DNA of 64,000 nt from Nocardia testacea NBRC 100365 (lineage in GTDB: Bacteria > Actinomycetota > Actinomycetes > Mycobacteriales > Mycobacteriaceae): NCBI RefSeq assembly GCF_000308775.1, contig NZ_BAGJ01000274.1:1-64000 (forward strand), written 5' to 3'. The stretch's first letter is position 1. Every line of letters starts with the position of its first letter. Under the pieces are notes generated by a model. It saw nothing but the letters and a program-made list of their open reading frames with translations. It did not search any database and was not told the DNA's origin. A program made the translations under genes and the position numbers. Below, piece by piece: positions 52,332-61,582 of this stretch.

Positions 52332-53513
52332 ATGTCGAACCCTGCGAAAGGAACATCGCCCGTGTCCCTCGACACCGTCCTGGAATCCCTCGCGATCGAA
52401 CTGCCGTCCTGGGCCTTCGGCAATTCCGGTACCCGATTCAAGGTGTTCGGCACGCCGGGTACGGCCCGCACGGTCCAGGAGAAGATCGCCGACGCGGCCA
52501 CCGTGCACCGGCTCACCGGTCTCGCGCCGGCCGTGGCACTGCACATCCCGTGGGACACGGTCGACGACTATGCCGCACTGGGCCGGTACGCCGCGGACCT
52601 CGGCGTGCGGCTGGGCACGATCAACTCCAACACCTTCCAGGACGACGACTACAAGTTCGGCAGTCTGACCCACACCGACAAGCGAATCCGCCAGAAGGCG
52701 ATCGACCATCACCTGGCCTGCCTGGAGATCATGGAGCAGACCGGCTCCCGGGATCTGAAGATCTGGCTCGCCGACGGCACCAACTATCCGGGGCAGGGCG
52801 ATATCCGGGGCCGTCAGGACCGGCTCGCGGAATCGCTGGCCACCATCTACCAGCACGTGGGCGAAGACCAGCGGCTGGTGCTCGAGTACAAATTCTTCGA
52901 ACCGGCCATGTACATGACCGATGTGCCGGACTGGGGAACTGCCTACGCCCAGGTCAGCGCGTTGGGGGAGCGGGCGGTGGTCTGCCTGGACACCGGCCAT
53001 CACGCGCCGGGCACCAATATCGAGTTCATCGTGGCGCAGCTGCTGCGGCTGCGGAAGCTGGGATCGTTCGATTTCAACTCCCGCTTCTACGCCGACGACG
53101 ACCTCATCGTCGGCGCCGCCGATCCGTTCCAGTTGTTCCGCATCCTGTTCGAGGTGCTGCGCGGCGGCGGGCTGGCGCCGGAGAACGGGGTGGCGCTGAT
53201 GCTCGACCAGTGCCACAACATCGAGGACAAGATCCCCGGCCAGCTCCGCTCGGTGCTCAATGTCGAAGAGATGACCGCGCGGGCCGCGCTGGTCGATCTC
53301 GACGCACTCACCGCCGCCCAGGAGTCCGGCGATGTACTCGGCGCCAACGCCGTGTTCATGGACGCCTTCTACACCGATATCCGGCCGCGACTGGCGGCGC
53401 GGCGCGCCGAGCGGGGTCTGCCGGCGGACCCGATGGCCGCCTACGCCCGCTCCGGACAGCAGCAGCGGCTCGCCGCCGAACGCACCGGGCCCGCCGCCTC
53501 CTGGGGCGCCTGA
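52332..53513 (+). CDS. rhaI: L-rhamnose isomerase
   Basis: A 393-residue TIM-barrel isomerase of the Pseudomonas stutzeri L-RhI type, not the E. coli RhaA type. Motifs are ELPSWAFGNSGTRFKVFGTP, ALHIPWDTVDDYAALGRYAA, VLEYKFFEPAMYMTDVPDWG, CLDTGHHAPGTNIEFIVAQL and FDFNSRFYADDDLIVGAADP, which include the usual Glu, Asp and His metal ligands. It converts L-rhamnose to L-rhamnulose. GGAGG is 8 bases upstream of ATG 52332, right after the transporter gene. Confidence 0.92.
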   Translation: MSNPAKGTSPVSLDTVLESLAIELPSWAFGNSGTRFKVFGTPGTARTVQEKIADAATVHRLTGLAPAVALHIPWDTVDDYAALGRYAADLGVRLGTINSNTFQDDDYKFGSLTHTDKRIRQKAIDHHLACLEIMEQTGSRDLKIWLADGTNYPGQGDIRGRQDRLAESLATIYQHVGEDQRLVLEYKFFEPAMYMTDVPDWGTAYAQVSALGERAVVCLDTGHHAPGTNIEFIVAQLLRLRKLGSFDFNSRFYADDDLIVGAADPFQLFRILFEVLRGGGLAPENGVALMLDQCHNIEDKIPGQLRSVLNVEEMTARAALVDLDALTAAQESGDVLGANAVFMDAFYTDIRPRLAARRAERGLPADPMAAYARSGQQQRLAAERTGPAASWGA

Positions 53514-53547
53514 CCACACCGACCACCAGAAAGAGGGAATTACTGTC

Positions 53548-55584
53548 ATGACCCACCCCACGGTCGCGGAACTCGTCGCCCGGTCCAACCGGCTCGGCGC
53601 CGACCCGAAGAACACCAACTACGCGGGCGGCAACACCTCCGCCAAGGGCACCGACACCGACCCGGTGACCGGCGAGCCCGTCGAGCTGATGTGGGTCAAA
53701 GGTTCCGGCGGCGACCTCGGCACACTTACCGAGGCCGGCTTGGCGGTGCTGCGGCTGGACCGCCTGCGCGCCCTGACCGGCGTCTACCCGGGTGTGGACC
53801 GGGAAGACGAGATGGTCGCCGCGTTCGACTACACCCTGCACGGCCGCGGCGGCGCCGCCCCCTCCATCGACACCGCCATGCACGGCCTGGTGGAGGCCGC
53901 GCATGTGGATCATCTGCACCCCGACTCCGGGATCGCGCTGGCCACCGCCGTCGACGGCCCGGAGCTGACCGAGAAGATCTTCGGCGACCGGGTGGTGTGG
54001 GTGCCGTGGCGGCGCCCCGGTTTCCAGCTCGGCCTCGATATCGCCGAGATCCGCCGGCGCAACCCGCAGGCCGTCGGCACGATCCTCGGCGGGCACGGCA
54101 TCACCGCATGGGGTGACACCTCCGACGAGGCCGAGGCGCATTCGCGGGAGATCATCGACACCATCGAGCGTTTCCTGGCGGCGAATGGAAAGGCGGAACC
54201 GTTCGGGCCGGTGCTGCCCGGATACGAGGCGCTGCCGGAGCCGCGGCGCCGGGCGAAGGCGGCGGCTCTGGCGCCGTTCCTGCGCGGGCTGGCCTCCACC
54301 GACCGCCGCCAGGTCGGGCATTTCACCGATACCGCGCCGGTGCTCGAATTCCTCTCCCGCGCCGAGCATCCGCGACTGGCCGCACTGGGTACCAGCTGCC
54401 CGGATCACTTCCTGCGCACCAAGGTGGCGCCGCTGGTGCTGGACCTGCCCGCCGACGCCTCGATCGAGCAGTGCAAGCAGCGGCTCGCCGAACTGCACGA
54501 GACCTACCGGGCGGAGTACCGCGCCTACTACGAGCGGCACGCCGACCAGGATTCGCCGGCCATGCGCGGTGCCGACCCGGCGATCGTGCTCGTCCCGGGC
54601 GTCGGCATGTTCAGCTACGGCGCGGACAAGCAGACCGCGCGGGTGGCCGGTGAGTTCTACCTGAACGCGATCAATGTGATGCGCGGCGCCGAGTCGGTGT
54701 CCCGGTACCGGCCGATCGACGAGTCGGAGAAATTCCGTATCGAGTACTGGGCACTCGAGGAAGCCAAGCTGGCACGGCGACCGGCGCCCAAGCCGCTCGC
54801 CACCCGGATCGCACTGGTCACCGGCGCGGCGTCCGGTATCGGTAAGGCCATCGCGCAGCGGCTGGCCGCCGAGGGCGCCTGCGTGGTGGTCGCGGATCGC
54901 GACACGGCGAAGGCCGTCGAGGTCGCGGCCGGGATCGGTTCGGCCGATGTGGCGATCGGTATCGGCGCCGATGTCACCGATGAGGCACAGGTGCGTGCGG
55001 CGGTGGACGCGGCGGTACTCGCGTTCGGCGGCTTGGACCTGGTGGTCAACAACGCCGGTCTCTCGCTGTCGAAATCGCTGCTGGAGACCACCGAGGCGGA
55101 CTGGGACCTGCAGCACGACGTCATGGCCAAGGGCTCGTTCCTGGTGTCCAAGGCGGCGGCGCGGGCGCTGATCGATCAGCGCATGGGCGGCGACATCCTC
55201 TACATCTCGTCGAAGAACTCGGTCTTCGCCGGGCCGAACAATATCGCCTATTCCGCCGCCAAGGCCGATCAGGCGCATCAGGTGCGGCTGCTGGCCGCAG
55301 AACTCGGCGAGCACGGCGTCAAGGTGAACGGCATCAACCCCGACGGCGTGGTGCGCGGCTCCGGAATCTTCGCCGGCGGCTGGGGCGCGCAGCGCGCCGC
55401 CGTGTACGGCGTGGAAGAGTCCGAACTGGGCGCCTTCTACGCCCAGCGCACCCTGCTCAAGCGGGAGGTGCTGCCCGAACACATCGCCAATGCCGCGTTC
55501 GCGCTGTGCAGTCCGGAGTTCTCGCACACCACCGGGCTGCACGTACCGGTCGACGCCGGGGTCGCCGCGGCGTTCCTGCGATGA
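53548..55584 (+). CDS. Bifunctional rhamnulose-1-phosphate aldolase / short-chain dehydrogenase
   Basis: A 678-residue fusion. The N-terminal part is a class II aldolase (residues about 1-420: NYAGGNTSAKGTDTDPVTGE, VEAAHVDHLHPDSGIALAT and ILGGHGITAWGDTSDEAEAH). The C-terminal part is a short-chain dehydrogenase (from about 420: ALVTGAASGIGKAIAQRLAA, NNAGLSLSKSLLE, and YSAAKADQ with the Tyr-x-x-x-Lys pair). The aldolase splits L-rhamnulose 1-phosphate to DHAP and L-lactaldehyde; the dehydrogenase probably oxidises lactaldehyde to lactate. AAGAGGGA precedes ATG 53548. This two-domain form is known from several bacteria. Confidence 0.92.
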   Translation: MTHPTVAELVARSNRLGADPKNTNYAGGNTSAKGTDTDPVTGEPVELMWVKGSGGDLGTLTEAGLAVLRLDRLRALTGVYPGVDREDEMVAAFDYTLHGRGGAAPSIDTAMHGLVEAAHVDHLHPDSGIALATAVDGPELTEKIFGDRVVWVPWRRPGFQLGLDIAEIRRRNPQAVGTILGGHGITAWGDTSDEAEAHSREIIDTIERFLAANGKAEPFGPVLPGYEALPEPRRRAKAAALAPFLRGLASTDRRQVGHFTDTAPVLEFLSRAEHPRLAALGTSCPDHFLRTKVAPLVLDLPADASIEQCKQRLAELHETYRAEYRAYYERHADQDSPAMRGADPAIVLVPGVGMFSYGADKQTARVAGEFYLNAINVMRGAESVSRYRPIDESEKFRIEYWALEEAKLARRPAPKPLATRIALVTGAASGIGKAIAQRLAAEGACVVVADRDTAKAVEVAAGIGSADVAIGIGADVTDEAQVRAAVDAAVLAFGGLDLVVNNAGLSLSKSLLETTEADWDLQHDVMAKGSFLVSKAAARALIDQRMGGDILYISSKNSVFAGPNNIAYSAAKADQAHQVRLLAAELGEHGVKVNGINPDGVVRGSGIFAGGWGAQRAAVYGVEESELGAFYAQRTLLKREVLPEHIANAAFALCSPEFSHTTGLHVPVDAGVAAAFLR

Positions 55585-57032
55585 GCGCCACCGGCGCGGT
55601 CGCCGCCGTCGATCTCGGTGCCACCAGCGGCCGGGTCATGCTGGCGCGGGTCGGTCCCGGCCGCATCGCCATGCGGCAGGTCGCCCGGTTCGCCAACGAC
55701 CCACTGCCGCTGTGGCACGGCGAGCGAGAGGCGCTGCACTGGGATCTCCTCGGTCTGTACCGGCATATCGGACGCGGCCTGGCCGAGGCCGCCCGGTTGG
55801 AGCCGGGTCTGTTGGGAGCCGGAATCGACTCGTGGGCAATCGATTACGGTCTGCTCCGGCACGGCGCGCCGCTCGGACTGCCCCACCACTACCGCGATAC
55901 CCGTTCGGCCGCCGGTGTGGCGGCAGTGCATGCGGTGGTGGATCCGGACGAGCTGTACCGCCGGAACGGATTGCAGTTCCTGCCCTTCACCACGATCTAC
56001 CAGCTCGCCGCCGATCGACTCCGGGGCGCACTCGAGTCCGCGGACCAGGCACTGCTCATCCCGGACCTGCTGGGCTACTGGCTGACCGGCGCCCGGGTCA
56101 CCGAACGCACCAATGCCTCCACCACCGGACTGCTCGGGTTGGACGGCCGCTGGGACGACGAGGTACGGGCCCGGCTGGAGCTGCCGGACCTCTTCCCGGA
56201 CGTGGTCGAGCCCGGCACGACGCTGGGCCCGGTACTACCCGGAGTAGCGGCGGCTTTCGGGCTGGACCGGGCATTGACGCTGAGCACCGTCGCCTCGCAC
56301 GACACGGCGTCCGCCGTGGCCGCGGTACCGATGGCGCCGGACGCCGCCGCCTATATCTCCTGCGGCACCTGGGGGCTGGTCGGTGTGGAACTGCCCGCGC
56401 CGCTGATCTCGGCGGCCGGACGGGCGGCCAACTTCACCAATGAGGCCGGACTCGACGGGCGCACCCGCTACCTGCGCAATGTCATGGGTTTGTGGCTGCT
56501 CAGTGAGTCGGTCCGGCACTGGCAGCGCACCGACACCACAGTGGACCTCGCCCGGCTGCTCACCGCGGCCGCCGATGCCCCCGCTCCGGCGGCCGTATTC
56601 GACGTGGACGACCCGATATTCCTCACCCCCGGCGATATGCCCGCCCGGATCGCCGACTGGTACACGACCCGGGCACTGCCGGCGCCGGACAGCCCCGTCT
56701 CGACGGTGCGTGCCATTGTGGAGAGCCTCGCCGCCGCCTTCGCCGCCGGAGTGCGGACCGCCGAGGAGCTGACCGGCATCCCGGTACGCACGATCCACCT
56801 GGTCGGCGGCGGCGCCCGCAACCGGCTGCTGTGCCGGTTGCTGGCCGAGCACGCCCGTGTCCCGGTACTGGCCGGCCCCGTCGAGGCGACCTCGCTCGGA
56901 AATATCCTGGTGCAGGCCCGCACCCACGGCCTGCTGCACGGCGATGTGGACGCGCTGCGCGCCGAGGTGATCGCCGCGTTCCCGCCGCAGCGTTACGAGC
57001 CACGTACCGAACCCGTCAGGAAAGCAGGCTGA
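55581..57032 (+). CDS. rhaB: Rhamnulokinase
   Basis: A 483-residue FGGY-family kinase: AAVDLGATSGRVMLARVGPG phosphate-1 motif, GAGIDSWAIDYGLLRHGAPL, HHYRDTRSAAGVAAVHAVVD, VASHDTASAVAAVP, SCGTWGLVGVELP, and IHLVGGGARNRLLCRLLAEH. It makes L-rhamnulose 1-phosphate from L-rhamnulose with ATP. Its ATG overlaps the stop of the previous gene (ATGA), so translation is coupled with the aldolase. Confidence 0.93.
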   Translation: MSATGAVAAVDLGATSGRVMLARVGPGRIAMRQVARFANDPLPLWHGEREALHWDLLGLYRHIGRGLAEAARLEPGLLGAGIDSWAIDYGLLRHGAPLGLPHHYRDTRSAAGVAAVHAVVDPDELYRRNGLQFLPFTTIYQLAADRLRGALESADQALLIPDLLGYWLTGARVTERTNASTTGLLGLDGRWDDEVRARLELPDLFPDVVEPGTTLGPVLPGVAAAFGLDRALTLSTVASHDTASAVAAVPMAPDAAAYISCGTWGLVGVELPAPLISAAGRAANFTNEAGLDGRTRYLRNVMGLWLLSESVRHWQRTDTTVDLARLLTAAADAPAPAAVFDVDDPIFLTPGDMPARIADWYTTRALPAPDSPVSTVRAIVESLAAAFAAGVRTAEELTGIPVRTIHLVGGGARNRLLCRLLAEHARVPVLAGPVEATSLGNILVQARTHGLLHGDVDALRAEVIAAFPPQRYEPRTEPVRKAG

Positions 57033-58279
57033 TGAAACGACAGCTACCCAAACCCCGTGATCTCGCGCCGCTGATGCAGTTCAAAAAGCCGCGCATAGGC
57101 GTGCAGCGGCGGCTCGACGCCGCGCTCACCATCGAGGACCTCCGCCGTATCGCCAAGAGGCGCACCCCGCGCGCCGCCTTCGACTACACCGACGGCGCCG
57201 CGGAAGGCGAGATCTCCCTGGACCGCGCGCGGCAGGCGTTCCTTGATATCGAATTCCATCCGGCGATCCTGCGCGACGTCGCCAAGGTCAGCACCGGCCG
57301 GGAAGTCCTCGGTGGACCGGTATCGCTGCCGTTCGGTATCGCCCCCACCGGCTTCACCCGGATGATGCAGACCGAGGGCGAGTACGCGGGCGCCCGGGTG
57401 GCGGGCCGCGCCGGAATCCCGTTCTCGCTCTCCACCATGGGCACCGCCTCCATCGAGGATGTGGCCGCGGCGAACCCGCACGGCCGCAACTGGTTCCAGC
57501 TCTACATGTGGAAGGACCGCGACCGCTCCATGGCGCTGGTCGAGCGCGCCGCCGCCGCAGGCTTCGACACCCTGCTGGTTACGGTGGACGTCCCTGTGGC
57601 CGGCGCCTGCCTGCGCGACACCCGCAACGGCATGTCGATCCCTCCCGCGCTCACCCCGGCCACCGTGCTCGACGCATTGCCCCGGCCGCGCTGGTGGATC
57701 GACTTCCTCACCACCGAACCGCTGGCCTTCGCCTCGCTGGACCGCTGGTCGGGCACTGTGGCAGAGCTGCTCGACTCCATGTTCGACCCGACGGTGAACT
57801 TCGAGGACCTGGCCTGGATCCGCGACCAGTGGCCCGGCAAGGTGGTCGTCAAGGGCATCCAGACCCTCGCCGACGCCCGGGCAGTGGTGGACACCGGTGT
57901 CGACGGCCTCGTGCTCTCCAACCACGGCGGCCGCCAGCTGGACCGGGCACCTGTACCGTTCCACCTGCTACCCGAGGTCGCCCGGGAACTCGGGCGTGAT
58001 ACCGAGATCGTTCTGGACACCGGCATCATGTCCGGCGCCGATATCGTGGCCGCGATAGCGCTCGGCGCCCGCTTCACCCTCATCGGCCGCGCCTACCTCT
58101 ACGGCCTGATGGCCGGCGGCGAAGCCGGGGTGAACCGGGCGGTGGAGATCCTCACCGAACAGATCGAGCGCACCATGCGGTTGCTCGGCGTCACCTGCCT
58201 GGAGGAACTGACACCACAGCATGTGACCCAGCTGACCAGGCTTGCTCCGCGCCCGGTCCCCGGCCAAGATCGAGGGTGA
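57032..58279 (+). CDS. lldD: FMN-dependent L-lactate dehydrogenase
   Basis: A 415-residue alpha-hydroxyacid oxidase family protein. Features are AAFDYTDGAAEGEISLDRAR, PFGIAPTGFTRMMQTEGE, STMGTASIEDVAAANPHGRN, WFQLYMWKDRDRS, VKGIQTLADARAVVDTGVDG and LSNHGGRQLDRAPV with the catalytic His-Gly-Gly-Arg. The last step oxidises L-lactate to pyruvate and passes electrons to quinone. The ATG at 57032 shares one base with the kinase stop (TGATG). Its presence in the operon supports the lactaldehyde to lactate to pyruvate route. Confidence 0.9.
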   Translation: MKRQLPKPRDLAPLMQFKKPRIGVQRRLDAALTIEDLRRIAKRRTPRAAFDYTDGAAEGEISLDRARQAFLDIEFHPAILRDVAKVSTGREVLGGPVSLPFGIAPTGFTRMMQTEGEYAGARVAGRAGIPFSLSTMGTASIEDVAAANPHGRNWFQLYMWKDRDRSMALVERAAAAGFDTLLVTVDVPVAGACLRDTRNGMSIPPALTPATVLDALPRPRWWIDFLTTEPLAFASLDRWSGTVAELLDSMFDPTVNFEDLAWIRDQWPGKVVVKGIQTLADARAVVDTGVDGLVLSNHGGRQLDRAPVPFHLLPEVARELGRDTEIVLDTGIMSGADIVAAIALGARFTLIGRAYLYGLMAGGEAGVNRAVEILTEQIERTMRLLGVTCLEELTPQHVTQLTRLAPRPVPGQDRG

Positions 58280-58292
58280 GCAGGCTATAGCG

Positions 58293-59324
58293 ATGCCTGC
58301 GCGGACAGAGGAGGTGCCGGCGCCGGTGGTGAGCATGCGGGAGGTCGCCGCCGCGGCGTCGGTATCGGTCGGCACCGTCTCCAATGTGCTCAACGCGCCC
58401 GACAAGGTCGCACCCGCCACCGTCGAGCGGGTTCTCGCCGCCATCGATCGGCTGGGTTTCGTCCGTAACGACGCGGCGCGTCAGCTCAAGGCGGGTCGCT
58501 CCCGCTGCGTCGGCCTGGTGGTGCTCGATATCGGCAACCCCTTCTTCTCCGATGTGGCCCGCGCCGCGCAGCAGCGCGCCGCCGAACACGACCTCGTCGT
58601 GCTGCTCGGCTCCAGCGACGACGACCCGCACCGCGAACGCCGCTACCTCGAAACCTTCGATGAACAGCGAGTTTTCGGGCTCCTCATCTCACCGTCCGGG
58701 GAGGATCAGCACCGGCTCGTCGCCTTGCACAACCGCGGGGTGCCGGTGGTGCTGGTGGACCGTGACGGGCACGGCACACCGTTCTCCTCGGTCGCCGTGG
58801 ACGATATCGCCGGTGGGGAGCTGGCCGTGCGGCACCTCTGTGCCGGCGGCCGCCGGCGTATTGCCGTGATCGGCGGTCCGGCCTCGCTGACGCAGGTGGC
58901 GGATCGCCGGGCGGGCGCCCGGCGCGCCGCGGCCGAACACCCGGGTGTCACGCTCACCGTCGTCGACACCCCGGCCATGACGGTTCTCGCCGGTCGCGCC
59001 GCCGGCGAGCGTATCGCCGCCCGGCCCCCCGGCGACCGGCCCGACGCCGTGTTCTGCGTCAACGACCTGCTCGCGATCGGTGTGCTGCAGGCCCTCACGC
59101 TGCACGGCGTCGAGGTGCCCGGTGATATCGCGCTGGTCGGTTACGACGATATCGATTTCGCCCAGTCCGCGGTCGTCCCGCTCACCTCCATTCGTCAACC
59201 TCGGGCCGATATCGGATCCGTCGCCGTCGATCTGCTGGTCGCCGCCGCCGAGGATGGGGGAACGCGACCGGAGCACGTCGGTTTCCGCCCATATCTGGTC
59301 GAGCGCGCCTCCACCGCCGGCTGA
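58293..59324 (+). CDS. LacI-family regulator of the rhamnose operon
   Basis: A 343-residue LacI/GalR repressor. The HTH is SMREVAAAASVSVGTVSNVL, with hinge helix NDAARQLKAGRSRCVG. The periplasmic-binding-like ligand domain contains DIGNPFFSDVARAAQQRAAE and the C-terminal PGDIALVGYDDIDFAQSAVV. It is the last gene of the operon, so would regulate its own expression. A matching palindrome lies before rhaM. The ligand is probably L-rhamnose, rhamnulose or a phosphate of these. ATG 58293 is the first in-frame start after the previous stop. Confidence 0.92.
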   Translation: MPARTEEVPAPVVSMREVAAAASVSVGTVSNVLNAPDKVAPATVERVLAAIDRLGFVRNDAARQLKAGRSRCVGLVVLDIGNPFFSDVARAAQQRAAEHDLVVLLGSSDDDPHRERRYLETFDEQRVFGLLISPSGEDQHRLVALHNRGVPVVLVDRDGHGTPFSSVAVDDIAGGELAVRHLCAGGRRRIAVIGGPASLTQVADRRAGARRAAAEHPGVTLTVVDTPAMTVLAGRAAGERIAARPPGDRPDAVFCVNDLLAIGVLQALTLHGVEVPGDIALVGYDDIDFAQSAVVPLTSIRQPRADIGSVAVDLLVAAAEDGGTRPEHVGFRPYLVERASTAG

Positions 59325-59493
59325 GCCGGCTCGAAGGCGGTCGCCCGGCGGTTCGGCCTCTTCGGCGCGGCGCGCACCCCCGCCGCGTGTCGGTCGCCGA
59401 AGTTGTTCGATACCAACATCTTTGCGCGCGGGTGGTGACAGACTGACCGGCGGTGTTCGTAGATGACCGATCCGCCAAGTCAGGAGCGCGCTC

Positions 59494-61512
59494 GTGCCAC
59501 GTGAAATCGATTCGGCTGTCTTCCCACATCTCGAGGCGGACCTGAACCGCGTCCGCGACCTTCTCGGACCTGTTCGGTTGGAGAACAGACCGGAACTGAC
59601 CGCACTCACAGACGAAGGGCCGGGCACCTCGCGCCGTCTGGTCCGCCCGACTCTGACCCTGCTGTCGTACTACCTGTTCACCGATCCCGATACGCCGGCC
59701 GCCGACCGGGCGGTGCGGGCCGCGGCCGCCGTGGAGATGATGCATCTGGGGTCGCTCTACCACGACGACGTCGTCGATCACGCGGACCAGCGCCGCGGTC
59801 GTCCCAGTGCCAACGCGGTGTGGGGATCGCATATGGCCGTATTGGGTGGGGACGCGGTGACATTCTCGGGCCTGCGCATGCTGGCCGAACTCGGCTCCCG
59901 CGAGGTTCTCGCGGCGACGATCGCGGGCGAGCAGATGTGCGCGGGCATGGTGATCGAGGCCGCCGACCTCTACGTGCCCTCCCGCAGCGAACAGTCCTAC
60001 CTGGACACGATCGACGGTAAGACGGCGGCGGTGCTGTCGCTGGCATGCCGGGTGGGGGCGATGCAGGCCGGCCGCTCCGCGGACGAAGAAGAGGCGCTGG
60101 CGCTGTTCGGCCGGCATTTCGGACTGGCCTACCAGCTCTATGACGACATCCTCGATCTGACCTCGACCGCCGCGGAAATGGGCAAGCCCGTCAACGCTGA
60201 CCTGCCCGAGGGTATCTACACACTTCCGGTGATCCGCGCGGCCGCCCGCGACCCGGAGCTGGCCCGCCTGCTGCGCGGCAGAATGACCGGGGAGCAGGCC
60301 GCACGGGCCCGGGAACTGGTCGTCGCCTCCGGCGCCGTCGACCAAGCCCGGGCGGTGGCAGAGGAATTCGTCGACAAGGCCGCCGGTCGGCTCGCCGACC
60401 TGCCCGTCGCCACGGACGCCCGCCGGGCGATGACCGCCTACATCCGGTCGATCCTCGACCGGCGTCCCGCTCGCCTCGCGGTCTCCCGACCACCGACCCG
60501 GACCCCGGACGCTCCGGTCGACGACCTCCCACCGCGGGTCGCGGAATGGTTGACGGGCTGGTTGGTCGATACCGGCCTCGCTACCTCCGCGGCCGAGGCC
60601 GACTACCACCGGTGGACCGGAGCGATCCGGAGCCGGGCACGAATTCTGGCCCCGGCGGCGGACGCGCACCGCGAACAGACCGCCTACGGCATGGCCGTGC
60701 TGGCCCTCATGTGGGACGACCTCTTCGAGGATCCGAAGCTGACCGATCCGGACGATGTGACCGCGCTCCGGCGTGGCATGGTGGCGACACTGCGCCAGGA
60801 CCCGGCGGCGCCGTGGCGGTCGGGCGCGATTCCGACGGCGTGGGCGAGCTTGTGGCCGCGCCTGCGCGAGGGCCGCACCGCCCGCTGGCAGGAGCGGTTT
60901 CTCGACGGTGTCGAGGAGTGGTTCGAAGCCGCCGAACGCGAGGCGCACCATCGTATCGACGGCCATATTCCCGCCACGGCCGACTACCTGCCACTGCGGA
61001 TGTCGACCAGTGGGCTGGAAACCGCCATCGCGGTCATGGAGATGTACCACGACCGGGAACTGCCCGGAAAAGTGCGCAACCACCCCGTCATCCGCCGTCT
61101 CGAGGAACTCGGCTTCTGGGTGACCTTCGTGGAGAACGATCTGGTGGGATTGGCCCAGGACGAGGCCGACCGGGTCCCCTACAACCTGGTCAGGGCGGTC
61201 CGGCACGAGACGGGCTGCACCCGCGGCGAAGCCGTCGAGCAGGTGCGGCGCCAGGTCGCCGAGCATCGCGCCCAGTTCGAGTCGGCGCTCCGCTACGTTC
61301 CCACCCTCTTCCGCGTGCTTCCCGGCCTGTCGGGCAAGGGGAAGGAATACGCGGAGATGTACGGAAGTATGGCCCGAATGGGGCTCTGGGGACGTGAGAG
61401 CGATAGGTACACGCCGACCTCGAATTCCGCGGCGTCCGCGGCGCCGGACCTGGAACGCCTGCGCCGGGAGGTCTACCTCCGGGCCGCCGAACCCGCTCCT
61501 GCCGTGCTGTAG
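59494..61512 (+). CDS. Fused polyprenyl diphosphate synthase / class I terpene cyclase
   Basis: A 672-residue two-domain protein. Residues about 1-330 form an E-type isoprenyl diphosphate synthase with both Asp-rich motifs: Asp91-Asp92-x-x-Asp95 in YHDDVVDHADQRRG and Asp217-Asp218-x-x-Asp221 in YDDILDLT. Residues about 345-645 form a class I terpene synthase: MWDDLFED (Asp408-413), effector Arg502 in LPLRMSTSG, NSE-like NDLVGLAQDE at Asn548 and Arg638-Tyr639 in SDRYTP. Arg502 to Asn548 spans the expected 46 residues. The NSE motif is unusual, with Gly at the Ser site and Asp at the Glu site. Small residues before the first Asp-rich motif (HLGSLYH) suggest a long-chain product. The order synthase-cyclase is opposite to fungal fused terpene synthases. 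Confidence 0.85.
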   Translation: MPREIDSAVFPHLEADLNRVRDLLGPVRLENRPELTALTDEGPGTSRRLVRPTLTLLSYYLFTDPDTPAADRAVRAAAAVEMMHLGSLYHDDVVDHADQRRGRPSANAVWGSHMAVLGGDAVTFSGLRMLAELGSREVLAATIAGEQMCAGMVIEAADLYVPSRSEQSYLDTIDGKTAAVLSLACRVGAMQAGRSADEEEALALFGRHFGLAYQLYDDILDLTSTAAEMGKPVNADLPEGIYTLPVIRAAARDPELARLLRGRMTGEQAARARELVVASGAVDQARAVAEEFVDKAAGRLADLPVATDARRAMTAYIRSILDRRPARLAVSRPPTRTPDAPVDDLPPRVAEWLTGWLVDTGLATSAAEADYHRWTGAIRSRARILAPAADAHREQTAYGMAVLALMWDDLFEDPKLTDPDDVTALRRGMVATLRQDPAAPWRSGAIPTAWASLWPRLREGRTARWQERFLDGVEEWFEAAEREAHHRIDGHIPATADYLPLRMSTSGLETAIAVMEMYHDRELPGKVRNHPVIRRLEELGFWVTFVENDLVGLAQDEADRVPYNLVRAVRHETGCTRGEAVEQVRRQVAEHRAQFESALRYVPTLFRVLPGLSGKGKEYAEMYGSMARMGLWGRESDRYTPTSNSAASAAPDLERLRREVYLRAAEPAPAVL

Positions 61513-61539
61513 CTCCCGCGGCCGGCGCTGCACAGGCTT

Positions 61540-61577
61540 CGTCCCGGGCTGTCCGCCGGTGCGGACAGCCCGGGACG
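61540..61577. terminator. Bidirectional hairpin terminator
   Basis: CGTCCCGGGCTGTCCGC (61540-61556) pairs perfectly with GCGGACAGCCCGGGACG (61561-61577) across a 4-base loop. It lies exactly between the convergent stops of the fused terpene gene and the ABC permease gene, so it can end both transcripts. Confidence 0.8.
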
Positions 61578-61582
61578 TGCGT

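Noticed and set aside
53356..55542. Minus-strand open frame of 728 codons
   Set aside because: It mirrors the fused aldolase/dehydrogenase gene. The plus strand has strong domain matches and ribosome sites; the minus strand has none.
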